From NCBI GenBank assembly GCA_028671895.1, contig CM053813.1:10478001-10542000 (forward strand): 64,000 nt of DNA, in the 5' to 3' direction. The notes below the pieces were generated by a model that saw only the letters and a program-made list of their open reading frames with translations, was not told where the DNA came from and searched no databases. Origin of the DNA: Oenanthe sinensis. Taxonomy: Eukaryota > Streptophyta > Magnoliopsida > Apiales > Apiaceae. Of this stretch, positions 46,307 through 57,601 are shown one piece after another. Each line of letters starts with the position of its first letter. The stretch's first letter is position 1. A program made the translations under genes and the position numbers.

Positions 46307-47555
46307 TGTAACAACCGTGTTATTTATATAATAAAATAATGTGATACATATATTATTTTATTGATCAAATATGTAAGATATGATGTGTGGTCATATTATA
46401 TGCTTATGTGACAACTTGTTGACTAGTACATGCTTATATGAATTATTAAAGTGAATTATGGCTTTTAAATGTACATTTGATGCATTGTTGGATTTTTATA
46501 ACATTATTAGTGTGATCGAAAATTATGAACTTTTATATGTAGTTTCTATGTGATTTTAGAGACTTTCTAAAAATAGTTGTGTAATTAAATTCAGTCCCAA
46601 TATTTTTATATAATTTTCTCAGTCTTGTTTTATCCTGAAAATGTTTATTTTCTAAATTCCATATTTAATTATTGGAATGTCCAAAAATCCTGAACTCTTT
46701 TCCAAAATATTCTTTATATATTCAGAGACGTTTTAAAAGTAAAAGTTTATAGCAAGTCTGCTCTCTCTCTCTCCAGCAACTCTCGTATTTCTTCAATTCT
46801 TATAGCAAGTATTTGTAAATTGTGTTGCTTTCTTGATCTATGTAAATGCTCGAGTGATTTTATATGTGATATTCAATTTTTTTGTTTTGCATGCATGTAT
46901 ATATGTGGTGTGTGTGTGTGTTAGTGATCAAATCTTGACATGCAAACCTCCTAATGCTAGTAATCGAGTCTATGTTACGAAGCTAGAATGAGAGTCTTGG
47001 AGTAAATTGAGTAGTGAGGACTCGAAACCGAGCCTTTAAAAAACTCATTGTCATCGCCGGCGATGAGCTCCGGCGAGCCGGCGACCGGAATTGTTAAGTT
47101 TGGCTCCGATTCTAGTTACTTTCCATGTTAGTGACTGTGTAGTATATCAATATATAGCATACCATGGTTGCATGTTAATATTTTGGATGATTATTCAATT
47201 TTCGGATTATGAATATATATTTATGTTCGAACAAAAAAAAATTAATATATGAATTTTAGCTTGAGATTGATGGTAATTATTATGTGCTATAAGTCAATTC
47301 CATTGCCTGAAAATGCGAATTATTATGATCTTATAGTAATCTTCGAGTTATAATAATAGTGTGTATGTTGTAATTCTCGAATATACATATATATTATATT
47401 CGAGTTTTTCTAATTAAATGAGTTTGGAAATGTCAATTATGTGATTTATGTGAGCATTTTTTTGGATGGTATAGAATTGGTATTATATGGGACTGATTAT
47501 ACATGAGTGGATGATTATTTGTGTCGGTTATATTCCGACGGGTAGTCCTATTTAC

Positions 47556-47725
47556 AGGGGAAGTGCTGCCGAAATTTTCTAAAATGTAAATGCTTTTATT
47601 ATTAAAATTGGCACCTTAACCTGTATAAATAGGATTACTAGTAGAGAATAGTAATAGTATTGTTTAATACTAAAGTATCATATATGTTGCCTACTTATGT
47701 GCTAAAGTATTTATACTATTAATAT
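47556..47725. repeat. Segment present only in the inner 3' LTR
   Basis: The 5' LTR reads CTATTTACGGGTAGTACTACAG, but here about 170 bp separate CTATTTAC and TAGTACTACAG. GTAGTCCTATTTACAGG (47542-47558) faces the inverted CCTGTATAAATAGGATTAC (47620-47638). It could be a small insertion or a segment deleted from the 5' LTR. Confidence 0.6.
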
Positions 47726-49356
47726 AGTACTACAGTAACGAAAGGGGTAGATAGAGTTAGACGTTAATGAGAACGTCGAGTATATGAGATACTGAAATAG
47801 TATTATACGTGTGTAGATTCGAAGGAAAGAGAAGTGAAGGATAAAGGAAAACCAAAGATAGAAAGTTAGTGACAGAGGTAGTAGGATCCACCTGTTCAGC
47901 ATCCGCAACTATATTTTGAGGCAAGTAACTCTTGCCTGTATTCTCTTTTAAAGATATGAACTTTTTTACACTTTTACAACTGCTTTACACCCTATAACTA
48001 TTTTATTATCTACAGCATGTTTTATTCTAAATGTTAAACTTAAACAGCAATCCCATATAAACCTCGAATGTACCTTATACTTTTCAATCCCTGAACTGCT
48101 GAAACCTTGTTGATTATCACCTTATGAACTTGTTTCAAAATTCTTAAGTTATTAACCCTGAACTGTTAACCTTAACCATGATTAGTACCACATTGCTACT
48201 CCCTAATTACTATTTTAAATCAAATACTTTTAACTTGTTTTAGATCCTCTTGATATCCCTTATAATTGTTTTAAAACTTGTGCCTATGACATGATTCTGA
48301 TTCTTTACTTAAATCCTGCTCACTTTAATGCAAAAGAGACTTGAATATAAACTTGTCTTCGAATAAAATTTACCTCTGTCTCTTGACTTTTAAAAATGGA
48401 TTTAAATATGAAATCCGACTTTCAAGAAGTCTTTTTCATCAAATGATTTGGTAACTTTTAAAAGAAAGGTTTTGATATTATAGGATTTCCAATCAAAATG
48501 GTTTCTGCGGATTCCTATAGATTAGAGGCGTAAGAGGCCGAGTGACGCCGGTCCAGAATGTTTTTAACGTAAGAGGCTAGGACGGTCCTAGTCCAGCATC
48601 TTTAATGGACAATGTCAATAAGTGCTAATCATGAGTACTCCTAAAAGGTCCAAAGGGACTTCGGTCCGTTATGGGGACTTTACGTGGCTGATCACCCGTA
48701 TTATCCGGGCGTTGTGAGAAAACTCCAATCAAAATGATTTTTTTAATTTTATAAAAATGATGTTCTAATGAGAGGACAATTTCTACGAAAAGGATTTCGA
48801 TATTGATGTTCTAACAAGGGAATAATTTTTATTGAAATGATTAGTAATGAAATACTCTTATGATGCCATGTTTATAAAATTTTGAACTATCAAGATTACT
48901 ATGATTCTGACTCCATCTTACTCTTGTGCAATACTTCTTGTTATCCATCTAAAGACTACTTGTTTACCTTCAAAACTTGAACTGGTTTACTTTAATGATT
49001 TCCTTAAATCCTATCACCCCAAACTGTTAGATACATTACCCTCAATTAATTCTTTTTAGAACATTACCAGTTTTACCTTAACTTTACAACCACAAGTTTT
49101 ATGCTAAACCATGAACTGAACTCTTTCCCTACATGTGCCTTTACCAATGAAGAGTATTAAAGAAAGTTTTATGCATAAAGAATTCTCAGATTTATTAAGG
49201 AATTCTAGATTGATGTTTTAAGGACAATAAGGTCCATTTATGGTTTTGAGAAATGATTTCCAAATTACTTATTTTTCTGTAGAACTATTCATAACCTTAT
49301 GCATGGTTACTTGCTGAGCCTTTGTAACTCATTCTTTTATTTTCTAACCTCTACAG

Positions 49357-49464
49357 CTTTTGAGAAGCATGGTTCGAATTAAGCAAACTGCGAGGAAGAA
49401 CACCTCATATATTAATTTTGCTAGGCTGGCTGAAGTGGAACAGGTAGGATCACAGCTGAGTTAG
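49357..49464 (+). CDS. H3-tail-like exon copy in the inner 3' LTR
   Basis: Same acceptor (TTTTCTAACCTCTACAG, ending 49356) and same peptide start MVRIKQTARKNT from the ATG at 49369. Codon 25 is CAG at 49441-49443, directly followed by GTAGGA, so CAG|GTAGGA is a full donor consensus in phase 0. Unspliced, the frame runs 31 residues to a stop at 49462-49464. A progenitor with this LTR at its 5' end would splice the peptide in frame to the ORF at 41002. Confidence 0.5.
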   Translation, partial: LLRSMVRIKQTARKNTSYINFARLAEVEQVGSQLS

Positions 49465-49607
49465 AAGGGAAAGACTTTGTTAAGTCTTAAGTGTATTTCT
49501 GTTGATAGACTTTTGTGAGATGATTCAGAGTTGTAATGATATTTATTTTGGTAATGTAAACTTAATGAATGTAGAGTTGTGTTTGTTTCATACCATTACC
49601 TGTTAAA

Positions 49608-50250
49608 ATATTCATGTAGTGAATGAGTTTGGGGATGTGTTCCCTGATGAACTGTTAGGATTGCCTCCTGACAGAGAAATTGAGTTTACGATTGATCTAG
49701 CACCTGATACATTACCTATTTCGAAGGCACCATACCATATGGCGCCATCTGAGATGAAGGGGCTAGCTACCCAGTTACAAGATTTGTTAGATAAAGGCGT
49801 TATTAGGCCAAGTGTGTCGCCCTAGGGAGCTCCTGTTTTGTTTGTTAAGAAGAAAGATGAAACTATGTGATTGTGTATAGATTATCGAGAGTTGAATAAA
49901 GTGACGATTAAGAATTGGTATTCATTGCCCAGAATCGATCATCTGTTTGATCAGTTGAGAGGGGCAACACATTTTTCTAAGATTAATTTACATTCTAGAT
50001 ATCACCAGTTGAAGATTAAACCCGAGGATGTGCCTAAAACTACTTTTAGGACGAGGTACGATCATTATGAGTTTCTCGTTATGCCTTTTTGATAGACGAA
50101 TGCCCCATCTGCATTCATGGATTTTATGAACCGTGTGTTTAAGAAGTATTTCGATGAGTTCGTGATTGTTTTTATTGATGATATCTTGATTTACTCAAGA
50201 CCCCAAGAAGAACATGTTGAGCATCTGATGATAGCTCTATAGAAATATTG
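49608..50250 (+). pseudogene. Outer Tekay RT, resumed after the inner element
   Basis: Starts in VNEFGDVFPDELLGLPPDRE, with stops inside SVSP-GAPVLFVKKK (49826) and after MPF (50090). Recognisable LCIDYRELNKVTIKNW, FDQLRGATHFSKINL, YHQLKIKPEDVPKTTFRTR and FIDDILIYSR (catalytic FIDD kept, near 50175). A frameshift lies near 50245. Together with 36721-37226 it shows that the inner element interrupted protease-RT. Confidence 0.9.
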
Positions 50251-51560
50251 AGGAAAGAAAAGTTATACGACAAGTTTTCGAAGTATGAGTTTTGGCTAAA
50301 AGAAGTTCAATTTCTAGACCATGTGATTAATCAAGACAGAATTCCGGTAGACCCAGCCAAGGTTGAAGTTATTGCCAATTGGGAACGACCGAGGACACCA
50401 ACTGAGGTAAGATGTTTTCTAGGGTTATCAGGGTACTATAGAAGATTCGTGAAAGATTTTTCGAAGATATTCATTCCTTTGACGTGACTTATGATAAAGA
50501 GTGAGAAATTTGAATGGAATCCTAAATGTCAGGAGAGTTTCCAAGAACTGAAGAAAAGGTTAGTTATTGCACCAGTACTAACTCCACCTGACAATAGTGG
50601 AAACTTTGTTATTTACAGTGATACGTCCTAAAAAGGATTGGGATGTGTGCTAATGCAGCACGGGAAGGTTATAGCTTATGCTTCTAGGCAATTGAAAGAT
50701 TATAAGATGAAATATCTTGTGCGCAATTTAGAATTGGTTGTGATTGTGTTTGCGCTTAAGATTTGGAAGCATTACTTGTATGATGAGAAAAGTTTTCAAG
50801 AAAGTTTATAAACTAAGTTGAATTTGAGTTCTGCTTACCATCTGCAGATAGATGGTCAAAGTGAGAGAACTATTCAGACCTTGGAAGACATGTTGAAAGC
50901 TTGTGCTTTAGATTTTAAATGAAGTTATGATGACCATTTACCTTTGGTTGAGTTTTCTTATAATAATAGTTGTCATTCAAGTATAGGAATGACACCTTAT
51001 GAGGCTTTGTATGGACAGAAATGTAGATCACCCTTGTATTGAGATGAAGTTGGAGAAAGAAAGATGTTAGGACCTAAGTTGGTACAACAAACAAAACAGA
51101 GTATTGAGAATATAAAGAAGAGATTGATGGCTGCTCAAGATACACAGAAAAAGTATGCAAATCGAGAAAGAAAGGATATGACGTTTGAAGTCGATTATAA
51201 AGTGTTAAACATTTTACAATGGAAAGGAGTGATGAGATTCGGAAAGAAAGGAAAGTTGAGCCCGAGGTTTATTGGACCTTTTGAGATACTAAGAAAAATT
51301 CAGAGTTGAGACATATTCATGATGTGTTTCATATTTCGATGGTTAAACCGTATCGATTTGACAATAAACATGTAATAGAAGTTCAGTCGGATTTGACTTA
51401 CGAGGAATACCCTATGAAGATTGTTGATAGGAAAGTGCAGACTTTGAGGAATAAAGAGATTCGTTTGGTAAAAGTTGTGTGGAGAAACCATAAAGTGGAA
51501 CAAGCCGCATAGGAGTTTGAAGAAGAAATGCAAAAGTGTTATCCTTATCTTTTTGAGTAA
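50251..51560 (+). pseudogene. Outer Tekay RNase H and integrase, internally deleted
   Basis: KFSKYEFWLKEVQFLDHV and FLGLSGYYRRFVKDFSKI are followed by a degraded RNase H. At about 50790 sequence jumps from WKHYLYDE to integrase text (LNLSSAYHLQIDGQSERTI), so most of the RNase H end, the zinc domain and the first catalytic Asp region are deleted. The end carries the chromodomain-like DRKVQTLRNKEIRLVKVVWR and YPYLFE. A short deletion at about 51300 and several stops break the frame. Confidence 0.85.
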
Positions 51561-51592
51561 GTTTTCTCTGATTCTGAGGACGGAATCTTTTA

Positions 51593-51604
51593 AGGGGGAG
51601 AGAA
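51593..51604 (+). other. Polypurine tract of the outer Tekay element
   Basis: AAGGGGGAGAGAA immediately before TGTAACGACC at 51605. Confidence 0.85.
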
Positions 51605-54600
51605 TGTAACGACCACAAATTTCATATTATTTTTATTTTATTTAATTGTTACAATTCTCTATCTCCTATAATTTATTTATTGGTGAAAAATATTATATTT
51701 GAGGCTTAATATAGAAATGGAATTTAATATGTGTCAAGACAATTATTTTGGAGATGATAATTATTAGTGGTGACAATTATTAAAAATGAGACAAGTGGTA
51801 TATGCAAAAGGAATTTGGACTTGGATTCAATTATTTGGGCTAGTAATTGTTAATGGATTAAGTATATAATTGTTTTGGACTTGTATTAAGTTAGTGACCC
51901 AAATTTATTTTTTTGGGTATAAATAGAAAAAGGACTTTCTAAGAACTCATTTTTAGCATTAACATTTCATTTTAGAGAGAGAAAAAGAAATAATAGTGAG
52001 AGAGTGAGTAAACTTAAGAAATCTACTTAGAGTTTCGGTAATCGGATTCAGCATGCAATGGTATATCTGGGATCGTGGTGATACGAGCTTCGCGGTGATA
52101 TATGAAAATTGATGATCAAGCAAGTTTCTAATTTGGGAAAGCTTGAGAAGAACCTAGATTCTTGGATTGTTATTTTCCATATTTAGTAAGGCATATAGTT
52201 TGATACTTTTAGAGTTGGAATATTCCTTTTAATTGAGTTTATTTGAGTTAATTGTGTTTAATTGATTAATTGGATATTTGAGGAGATGGGTTGAATATTT
52301 AATTGGAGTTTTAATTTTACAATTATGGTTTGTTATTTAAATTGGGGAAAGTGTTTAATCGATTATTTTTGGTTTGAGTTGATGTGAAAATAAATTGGGT
52401 TTGTATTTTAGAGATTGGATTGAGTGTGTGGAGATGATAAATCGGAGCTAGGGTTCGGAGTTTGTCGGAGACCGCCATGGACGACAGTGGGGCGGCGGCA
52501 GTTGGCCAGAAAATGGAGAAAACGGAGGTGGATGATGACGTATGGTGTTGATTGGTGTTGTTTAGGACTTGTACATGAGATACAAGCGAAGCGTGTGTGT
52601 GTGTGTGTGTGTTTTGTGTTGGTGTGTGTGTGTTGGTGTATTTGGTGTTGGGTGCAGGGCACCATCGCAGCGGCAAGGCCGGCCGGCGGTGGCAGCCGTG
52701 GTGTTGCTACAGAAACGAAGGCAGGAGAGAGGAAAGAAAGGAAGAAGAGAAGAGAAAAAGAAAAAGAGAAAGAAGAGGGAGAGAGGAGAAAGGCCGGAGA
52801 GATGGCCGGAAAAGAGAGAGAGGAGGAGGAGAGAGATCGGGGAGAGAGAAAAGAGATGAGGAAGAAGATGTGTGAGTGACAGTGGCCCCATCTGGAAAAG
52901 AATTATTTGGATTTTTATTATTTAATTAAATGGAGTGGTTTTCAAAGGAAAAAAAGGGATTAAAAATAGTAGAAGGAATATTTAATTTCGTATTAAATTT
53001 TATTGGACTTGAATGTTATTTTGGGACTAGATTAAATACCCATTTTATTTTATTTATGAGGTTTGGGTATTTAAATTATTTTAGTGGATTTAATTGAGAT
53101 AGATGTTCCAGATAATTGTATTATTTAAAATTATTAATTAGAAACCGGAACTAGTGGATTATGGAAGGAAATTAATTTAAATTTCCTATTCTGGTTATTA
53201 AATATTTATTTTACTTATTTGTAGAGTTTCTGAAAATAGTGGAACCAGTTCGATTCGGAGTGAGCCGAATGATAAATATTAAATCCATATTTATTTATAG
53301 TTGTTTGCCCCCTGCTTCAGGCAAGTATATTTTCACTTTCTTTTCTCGAGAGCTTGTTATTGTTCTATGGTATGATTGATCGGAAGCCTGCATAATTGTT
53401 GCGATTAAATATTATTGGATGAGATGTATCATTGGATGAGATATGGTCTCTAAATTATATTATTATATTGTGGATCGAGAAATTGTTGTGATAGTGAATT
53501 AGAATTTTTATATTCTAATTCTAATATTGTGTTGAGCCTTATTTCGGAGCCTATCTTTGGCAACTTTTAAAATATAATTTCCAGGCAGAGTACCTGATTT
53601 CTACAAATTAGAGACTCGCTTTATTTTAAAAGATGTTGACATGTTTTCAAAATATCAATATTTAGCTACTTCCTTTTTATTTCAAATCGAAACTCAATTC
53701 TTTTCTAAATGGTTTTAGAGACTCAAAGCATGGATTTATATTCTTAATTTTACAAAAATATTCCATATTTCCTCTTGATAAAATAACTCTCGATTATTCG
53801 ATGTTTTAGAAAATTATTCTTAAAATGATTTTGTTTATATTTTCAAAGACTGTGTGAGATTTTAAATCTCCAATTATTATTTTCATAGAAATATTATTTT
53901 AAGAAATCCTGAGAAACTCAAAACCCATATTTAGGGAGGTGATTTTTTCCCTATTTATAGGAGTATTATTTCTTTAATTCAAAAGCTTTTCTTTTCTAGA
54001 TTTAAAGTATATGGCTGAGTTTGGCTTCCTATAATAGTGAGTTGACTCAGTGTGTGAGGTCAACCAGATATTTAATGAAAGTGGATTTTGAAATGCATTT
54101 GATGCAGGAAAAATATTTTGAGATATACAAAAGGTATATTTTTAGATGATATTTGAAAACTCTGGTCAATTATTACCTTCGCGCACTTGATTTATTGGTA
54201 CTTAATTGTACCAGGGTTGTAAGAATCTCAGGGATGAAATAATTTTTCATTGGGGTGAAAGAGTCCCTGAAAGCTAGCTAATATTCCAAGTTATCACCGG
54301 TAGCGGTATTTGGATATGGGCTGATCTCCCTGTTCAGTATCATGAGTTTATAGATGACTAGTTGAATTTGAAATGATATATCTTGAAGCATTGAAATGCT
54401 AAAGTATGTTTTAAACAATGACTTTATTTTTGAGATATTTTCTATTATTAAAGAGTCCATCTCAGTTGTTGTCATTGTTGCTTTATTAAATGATGAGTAT
54501 TGAGATGATACTCATGGTATTTTTGTTAAAACGTAAATTATTACCTATTTTGAGATGATAAAGTATATTTTGAGCAGTGATATGATTATGAGATATTTTT

Positions 54601-55080
54601 ATTGTTAAAATTCCATATCAACCAGTTTCATTATTGTTTGTACCTGTTGTTTTATTTCCTTGTGATGAAGTTCGCTGGCCTAGCTAAGATTTTGGTTTTG
54701 ATATTTATTATTTCATCGTGATACCCTATTATATATTCCTGGATTTATACTTGCTGAGCTTTGTTCGCCCACCCCCCTCCCCATGTTACATCCCTACAGA
54801 GAAGTGCGAGATAGCTAAGGGTAAGGGGAAGTTTTATAGTTGTTGTTGAGTTGCCAGGAACTAGTTATTATATTCTCTATGTTGTTCTAGCTTACTGTTG
54901 AATAGCCAGATTGAGACTTTGTTTTGTATTCTAAGTATGTATTCAGAACTTGAGTGCAAGATTGTAATATTATTATAATTGTTGAGATATAAGGGTTTTA
55001 AAGCCTGTATATTTGAGATTTATGGTTTACAGTTCGATCGTGGCACCGAATCCCCTAACCCCGGATTTCGGGTCGTCACA
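51605..55080 (+). mobile_element. 3' LTR of the outer Tekay element
   Basis: 3476 bp, TGTAACGACC to GGTCGTCACA. It holds a full TATA box, TATAAATAG at 51918-51926, that the 5' LTR has lost. The 0.9-kb stretch after it includes a leader, a (GT)n run (52593-52612) and a purine-only tract (52723-52793). It is otherwise colinear with 29169-33253 minus the solo LTR. Confidence 0.9.
52723..52793. repeat. 71-nt uninterrupted polypurine tract in the LTR
   Basis: No pyrimidine occurs on the plus strand between 52723 and 52793; purine-rich sequence continues with few breaks to 52872. ORFs reading through it (Glu/Lys/Arg-rich) are low-complexity and not gene-like. Confidence 0.9.
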
Positions 55081-55085
55081 CAGAT

Positions 55086-55469
55086 CGAATTCTTTTAGTA
55101 TTTTAATATATTTTTTAATAATGATTTAAATTTTATTTAATGTTATACATATGTATTTTATATAATTTTTTATATACTTTATTTGTATGTGTATTTTAAT
55201 AAGATAATATTTATTTTTTTTGTTTAGAAAATCTGTTTTAATTAGGTGAATAATGTGATATATATTTTAGTTAAGAGTATTTATATTTTAATAGGATAAT
55301 ATTTGTGTGTTTTGTTTAGGGATGTATTTTAGTTAGAAGATTAATGTGAGATGTGTTTTATATTGGAGATTAATGTTAAAAAAATTAGTCTCAATAATAA
55401 CTATCCGGCTCAAATACCGACCGACTTCCAAACTTTTAATGTTTCAGTGTTAATAATATAATATAAATT
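55086..55469. other. AT-rich intergenic DNA
   Basis: Very AT-rich, no gene seen. It is the right flank of the Tekay insertion and continues the sequence broken at 29168. Confidence 0.5.
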
Positions 55470-55723
55470 AGACACCATGGGTTGAGTTATATGGAGACCA
55501 ACTTAAATTGGAGACCGTAAGACCATTCTAATAATTATTATATTATATTTAAAATTAAAGGAGTGAATTAAATGACATAAATTAATACTTCAATCATTTA
55601 ATGCTATTTCTAAAAAAGATATGTATGAAAAAGAAAAATACATACATCAAATACACATTTCAAAAATTACATCACATTTACAAAACAATTATATTTTCAT
55701 TTTCAAAATATAATGTTTTGTTT

Positions 55724-56040
55724 GTAGAACATATTGTATATACATGCAGTACACAGTGTTTGTACTACTTGCAGAATATAACATTTATATTTGCAGAACA
55801 GTGTTTATTTTTGCAGAACAATGTTTATATTTGCAGAACATAGTGCATAATAGAAATATATAGTATTAAATAAGTATATTGAGTGAAAAAAATATAAAGT
55901 ATTATACAAATTTATAAAATGAAAAATAATAAGTAGAATATATTTATATAGTTATGAATATACGCAAAATGTAGTGTAAAATATTGTTCTACTTGCGGAA
56001 CATAATATTTATTCTTGCATAATAGTGTTTATATTTGTAG

Positions 56041-56046
<6 letters not shown>
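55724..56046. repeat. Diverged 22-bp repeats around TTGCAGAACA
   Basis: TTTGCAGAACA(A/G)TGTTTATA-like units occur at about 55724, 55768, 55791, 55813 and 55835, and in diverged form at 55995, 56015 and 56036. The period is about 22 bp. They lie inside the inverted-repeat element. Confidence 0.75.

Positions 56047-56100
<54 letters not shown>
56046..56100. repeat. (TA)n microsatellite, about 27 units
   Basis: Uninterrupted AT/TA dinucleotides for 55 bp, flanked by TAGAACAA and TTGTTAAATA. Confidence 0.98.
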
Positions 56101-56105
<5 letters not shown>

Positions 56106-56421
56106 AAATAAATACATTGAGTGATAATAAATAATTAAATATAAAATATTATACAAATCTATAATGTAAAATAATATGTATAATACATTTACATAGTTAT
56201 GAATATATAAATTAGTATTTATGCTTATTTATGTGGTTTTATATTTAATTATATACTGCATTTATGTGTGTATTAAATGAAGAGTAAAGAGGAAAAGTAA
56301 ATCTAAACCATCTATATTATTTTAATCTAAAGGTTGTTATTTGGTCTCCGAGTCTCCGGTAAAAAGTGGGTCTCCATGTAACTTTTCCCTGGACGCCATA
56401 GTTATTTAAAAAAAATTGAGA

Positions 56422-56500
56422 ATTAGCCCAAGTGGCAAGGGTATCCTCACTTGTGGTGGTTCAACTGTTACTCACCTCCGAAATTTCTTAGAACATATAC
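56422..56500 (+). repeat. tRNA-derived SINE-like head
   Basis: TTAGCCCAAGTGGCAAGGG (56422) fits a Pol III A box, and GGTTCAACTGT (56458) is a weak B box at a tRNA-like distance. No complete tRNA can be folded, so an old SINE fragment is the likeliest explanation. 56500-57480 is AT-rich and has no recognised gene. Confidence 0.35.
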
Positions 56501-57494
56501 TCATTTCTAAGGTTTTAAGCCGATTTATTGGAAAAAAATCTTAAATTGCACACAATTGTGCAATTTAATATATTCATTTCATGTTATTAGAATTTAATTA
56601 ATATATTAATTATTATAACTAAATATATGATATTTATCGTAGAGATTTAAATGCATCAGGAAATCCAATTTTTTTATGAAAATAAATTAAATAGAAAAAT
56701 ATTTAGTTTATGGAGAAAATATTTAATGTTACCAATCATAATTTTAATACTCTCTATGTCCTATAAATCTTGTCTCAGTTTAACTTTTCAAAATCAAATT
56801 AATCCAACTTTAACTAATAATTAAAAAATAATAAAAATCTGCAAATTAATTTATAAAATAGGATAATCAAAGTTTGTTATGATATTTTTTAAAATATATA
56901 TATATATATTATTTAATATATTTTATTTGTTAATCAAAATTGATTAATTTAATTTTAAAAAATCAAATAAAGACAAAATTTATGGGACCAAGGGAGTATA
57001 TAAGAAGACCTCAATGCATCACATAAAAATTTTGTTGATACTAATAAGAGGTATTAGAACAAAAAAATAGAAAATACAATTATAACTATTCATTGCAGCC
57101 CCGGTCTCGTACGAGTTAAGCTAATTAATTTAATTATTAATATTCCAATTTGTAAAAGATTTGATCAAATCTGATTCAAAGTAATTATGTAAACTTATAA
57201 AAAATTATAAAAGTTTAGCTATTTTTGTTTTGAATATTTAATAAATTAGAAAAGTGAATAAAAAAGCTAATGAAAAAAGAAAATATAAATAAACAACACA
57301 TTAATTGCATGATTCCCATATTTTTTGATACATTAGATACAATTTGAAATTCATAAAAAAATTGACAAAAATAATTGCATACAGAGGACATTGATTTAGC
57401 CAATGAATTAGCATCAAAGTATGCGAGTCAAAATGCAACCATCTCTCTAAGTTAGTTACATAAATTCTACACAACATCATGTATGTATCATCAA

Positions 57495-57536
57495 CATGCA
57501 TTGCTCTTGTTCCCTTGACAAGATATATTTCATGCA
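57495..57536 (+). promoter_or_regulatory. RY-type motifs and TATA-like box upstream of the caleosin gene
   Basis: CATGCA occurs at 57495-57500 (as CATGCATT) and 57531-57536, 107 and 71 bp before the ATG. GATATATTT at 57522-57530 could be a TATA box. CATGCA is the core of the RY element bound by B3 factors (ABI3, FUS3, LEC2) in seed genes. The motifs are seen; function is inferred. Confidence 0.4.
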
Positions 57537-57601
57537 GAGTAATTAACAGTACTCTCCCAAAGAATACCAAAGAGCAGTACAGAAAAATATTAGAAAGAAA
57601 A

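Larger units (their letters stand above)
37227..49607 (+). mobile_element. Inner Tekay-type chromovirus, nested in the outer one
   Basis: Begins TGTAACAACCGTG at 37227 and ends within its 3' LTR at 49607. The right end is truncated: the last 121 bp of LTR (present at 40683-40803) and a short piece of outer pol are missing, and outer RT text resumes at 49608 (VNEFGDVFPDEL). Left flank CTAGA; no matching right target site. Order: 5' LTR, PBS, accessory ORF, gag, protease, RT, RNase H, integrase with chromodomain, PPT, 3' LTR. Confidence 0.95.
46307..49607 (+). mobile_element. 3' LTR of the inner Tekay element, truncated
   Basis: Matches 37227-40682. It lacks about 245 bp that include the TATA box (the text jumps from AAAAGTTTATAGCAAGTCTG near 46750). 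It has about 170 bp extra at 47556-47725. It breaks off at 49607 (CCTGTTAAA), missing the last 121 bp. In the compared segment 49357-49607 versus 40432-40682 I count three differences in 251 bp, so the insertion is fairly recent. Confidence 0.9.
29169..55080 (+). mobile_element. Outer Tekay-type chromovirus (Ty3/gypsy) with nested insertions
   Basis: Bounded by TGTAACGACC (29169) and GGTCGTCACA (55080), with target duplications CGGAT (29164-29168) and CAGAT (55081-55085) differing at one CpG base. Removing the element rejoins GCACGGAT and CGAATTCTTTTAG in an AT-rich sequence. Order: 5' LTR, PBS, accessory ORF, gag, protease, [inner Tekay element], RT, RNase H, integrase, PPT, 3' LTR. All ORFs are broken. 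Confidence 0.9.
55479..56390. mobile_element. Non-autonomous terminal-inverted-repeat element
   Basis: The left end GGGTTGAGTTATATGGAGACC (55479) and the right end, whose complement reads AGGGAAAAGTTACATGGAGACC, form imperfect inverted repeats of about 50 bp; both contain GGAGACC twice. Flanks GACACCAT (55471-55478) and GACGCCAT (56392-56399) look like an 8- to 9-bp target duplication with one change, which fits hAT or Mutator-like elements. About 910 bp, no transposase. The inside holds a 22-bp repeat array and a TA run. Confidence 0.6.

Noticed and set aside
47711..47908. 65-codon minus-strand ORF
   Set aside because: It lies in the inner 3' LTR, is hydrophobic by chance and is broken in the 5' LTR.
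52424..52891. Several overlapping ORFs of 85-151 codons on both strands
   Set aside because: They read through a GT run and a polypurine tract inside the Tekay 3' LTR. The peptides are low-complexity and unlike any gene.
55724..56046. Regulatory array of a nearby gene
   Set aside because: The repeats lie inside an inverted-repeat transposon-like unit and more than 1.5 kb from the caleosin gene.
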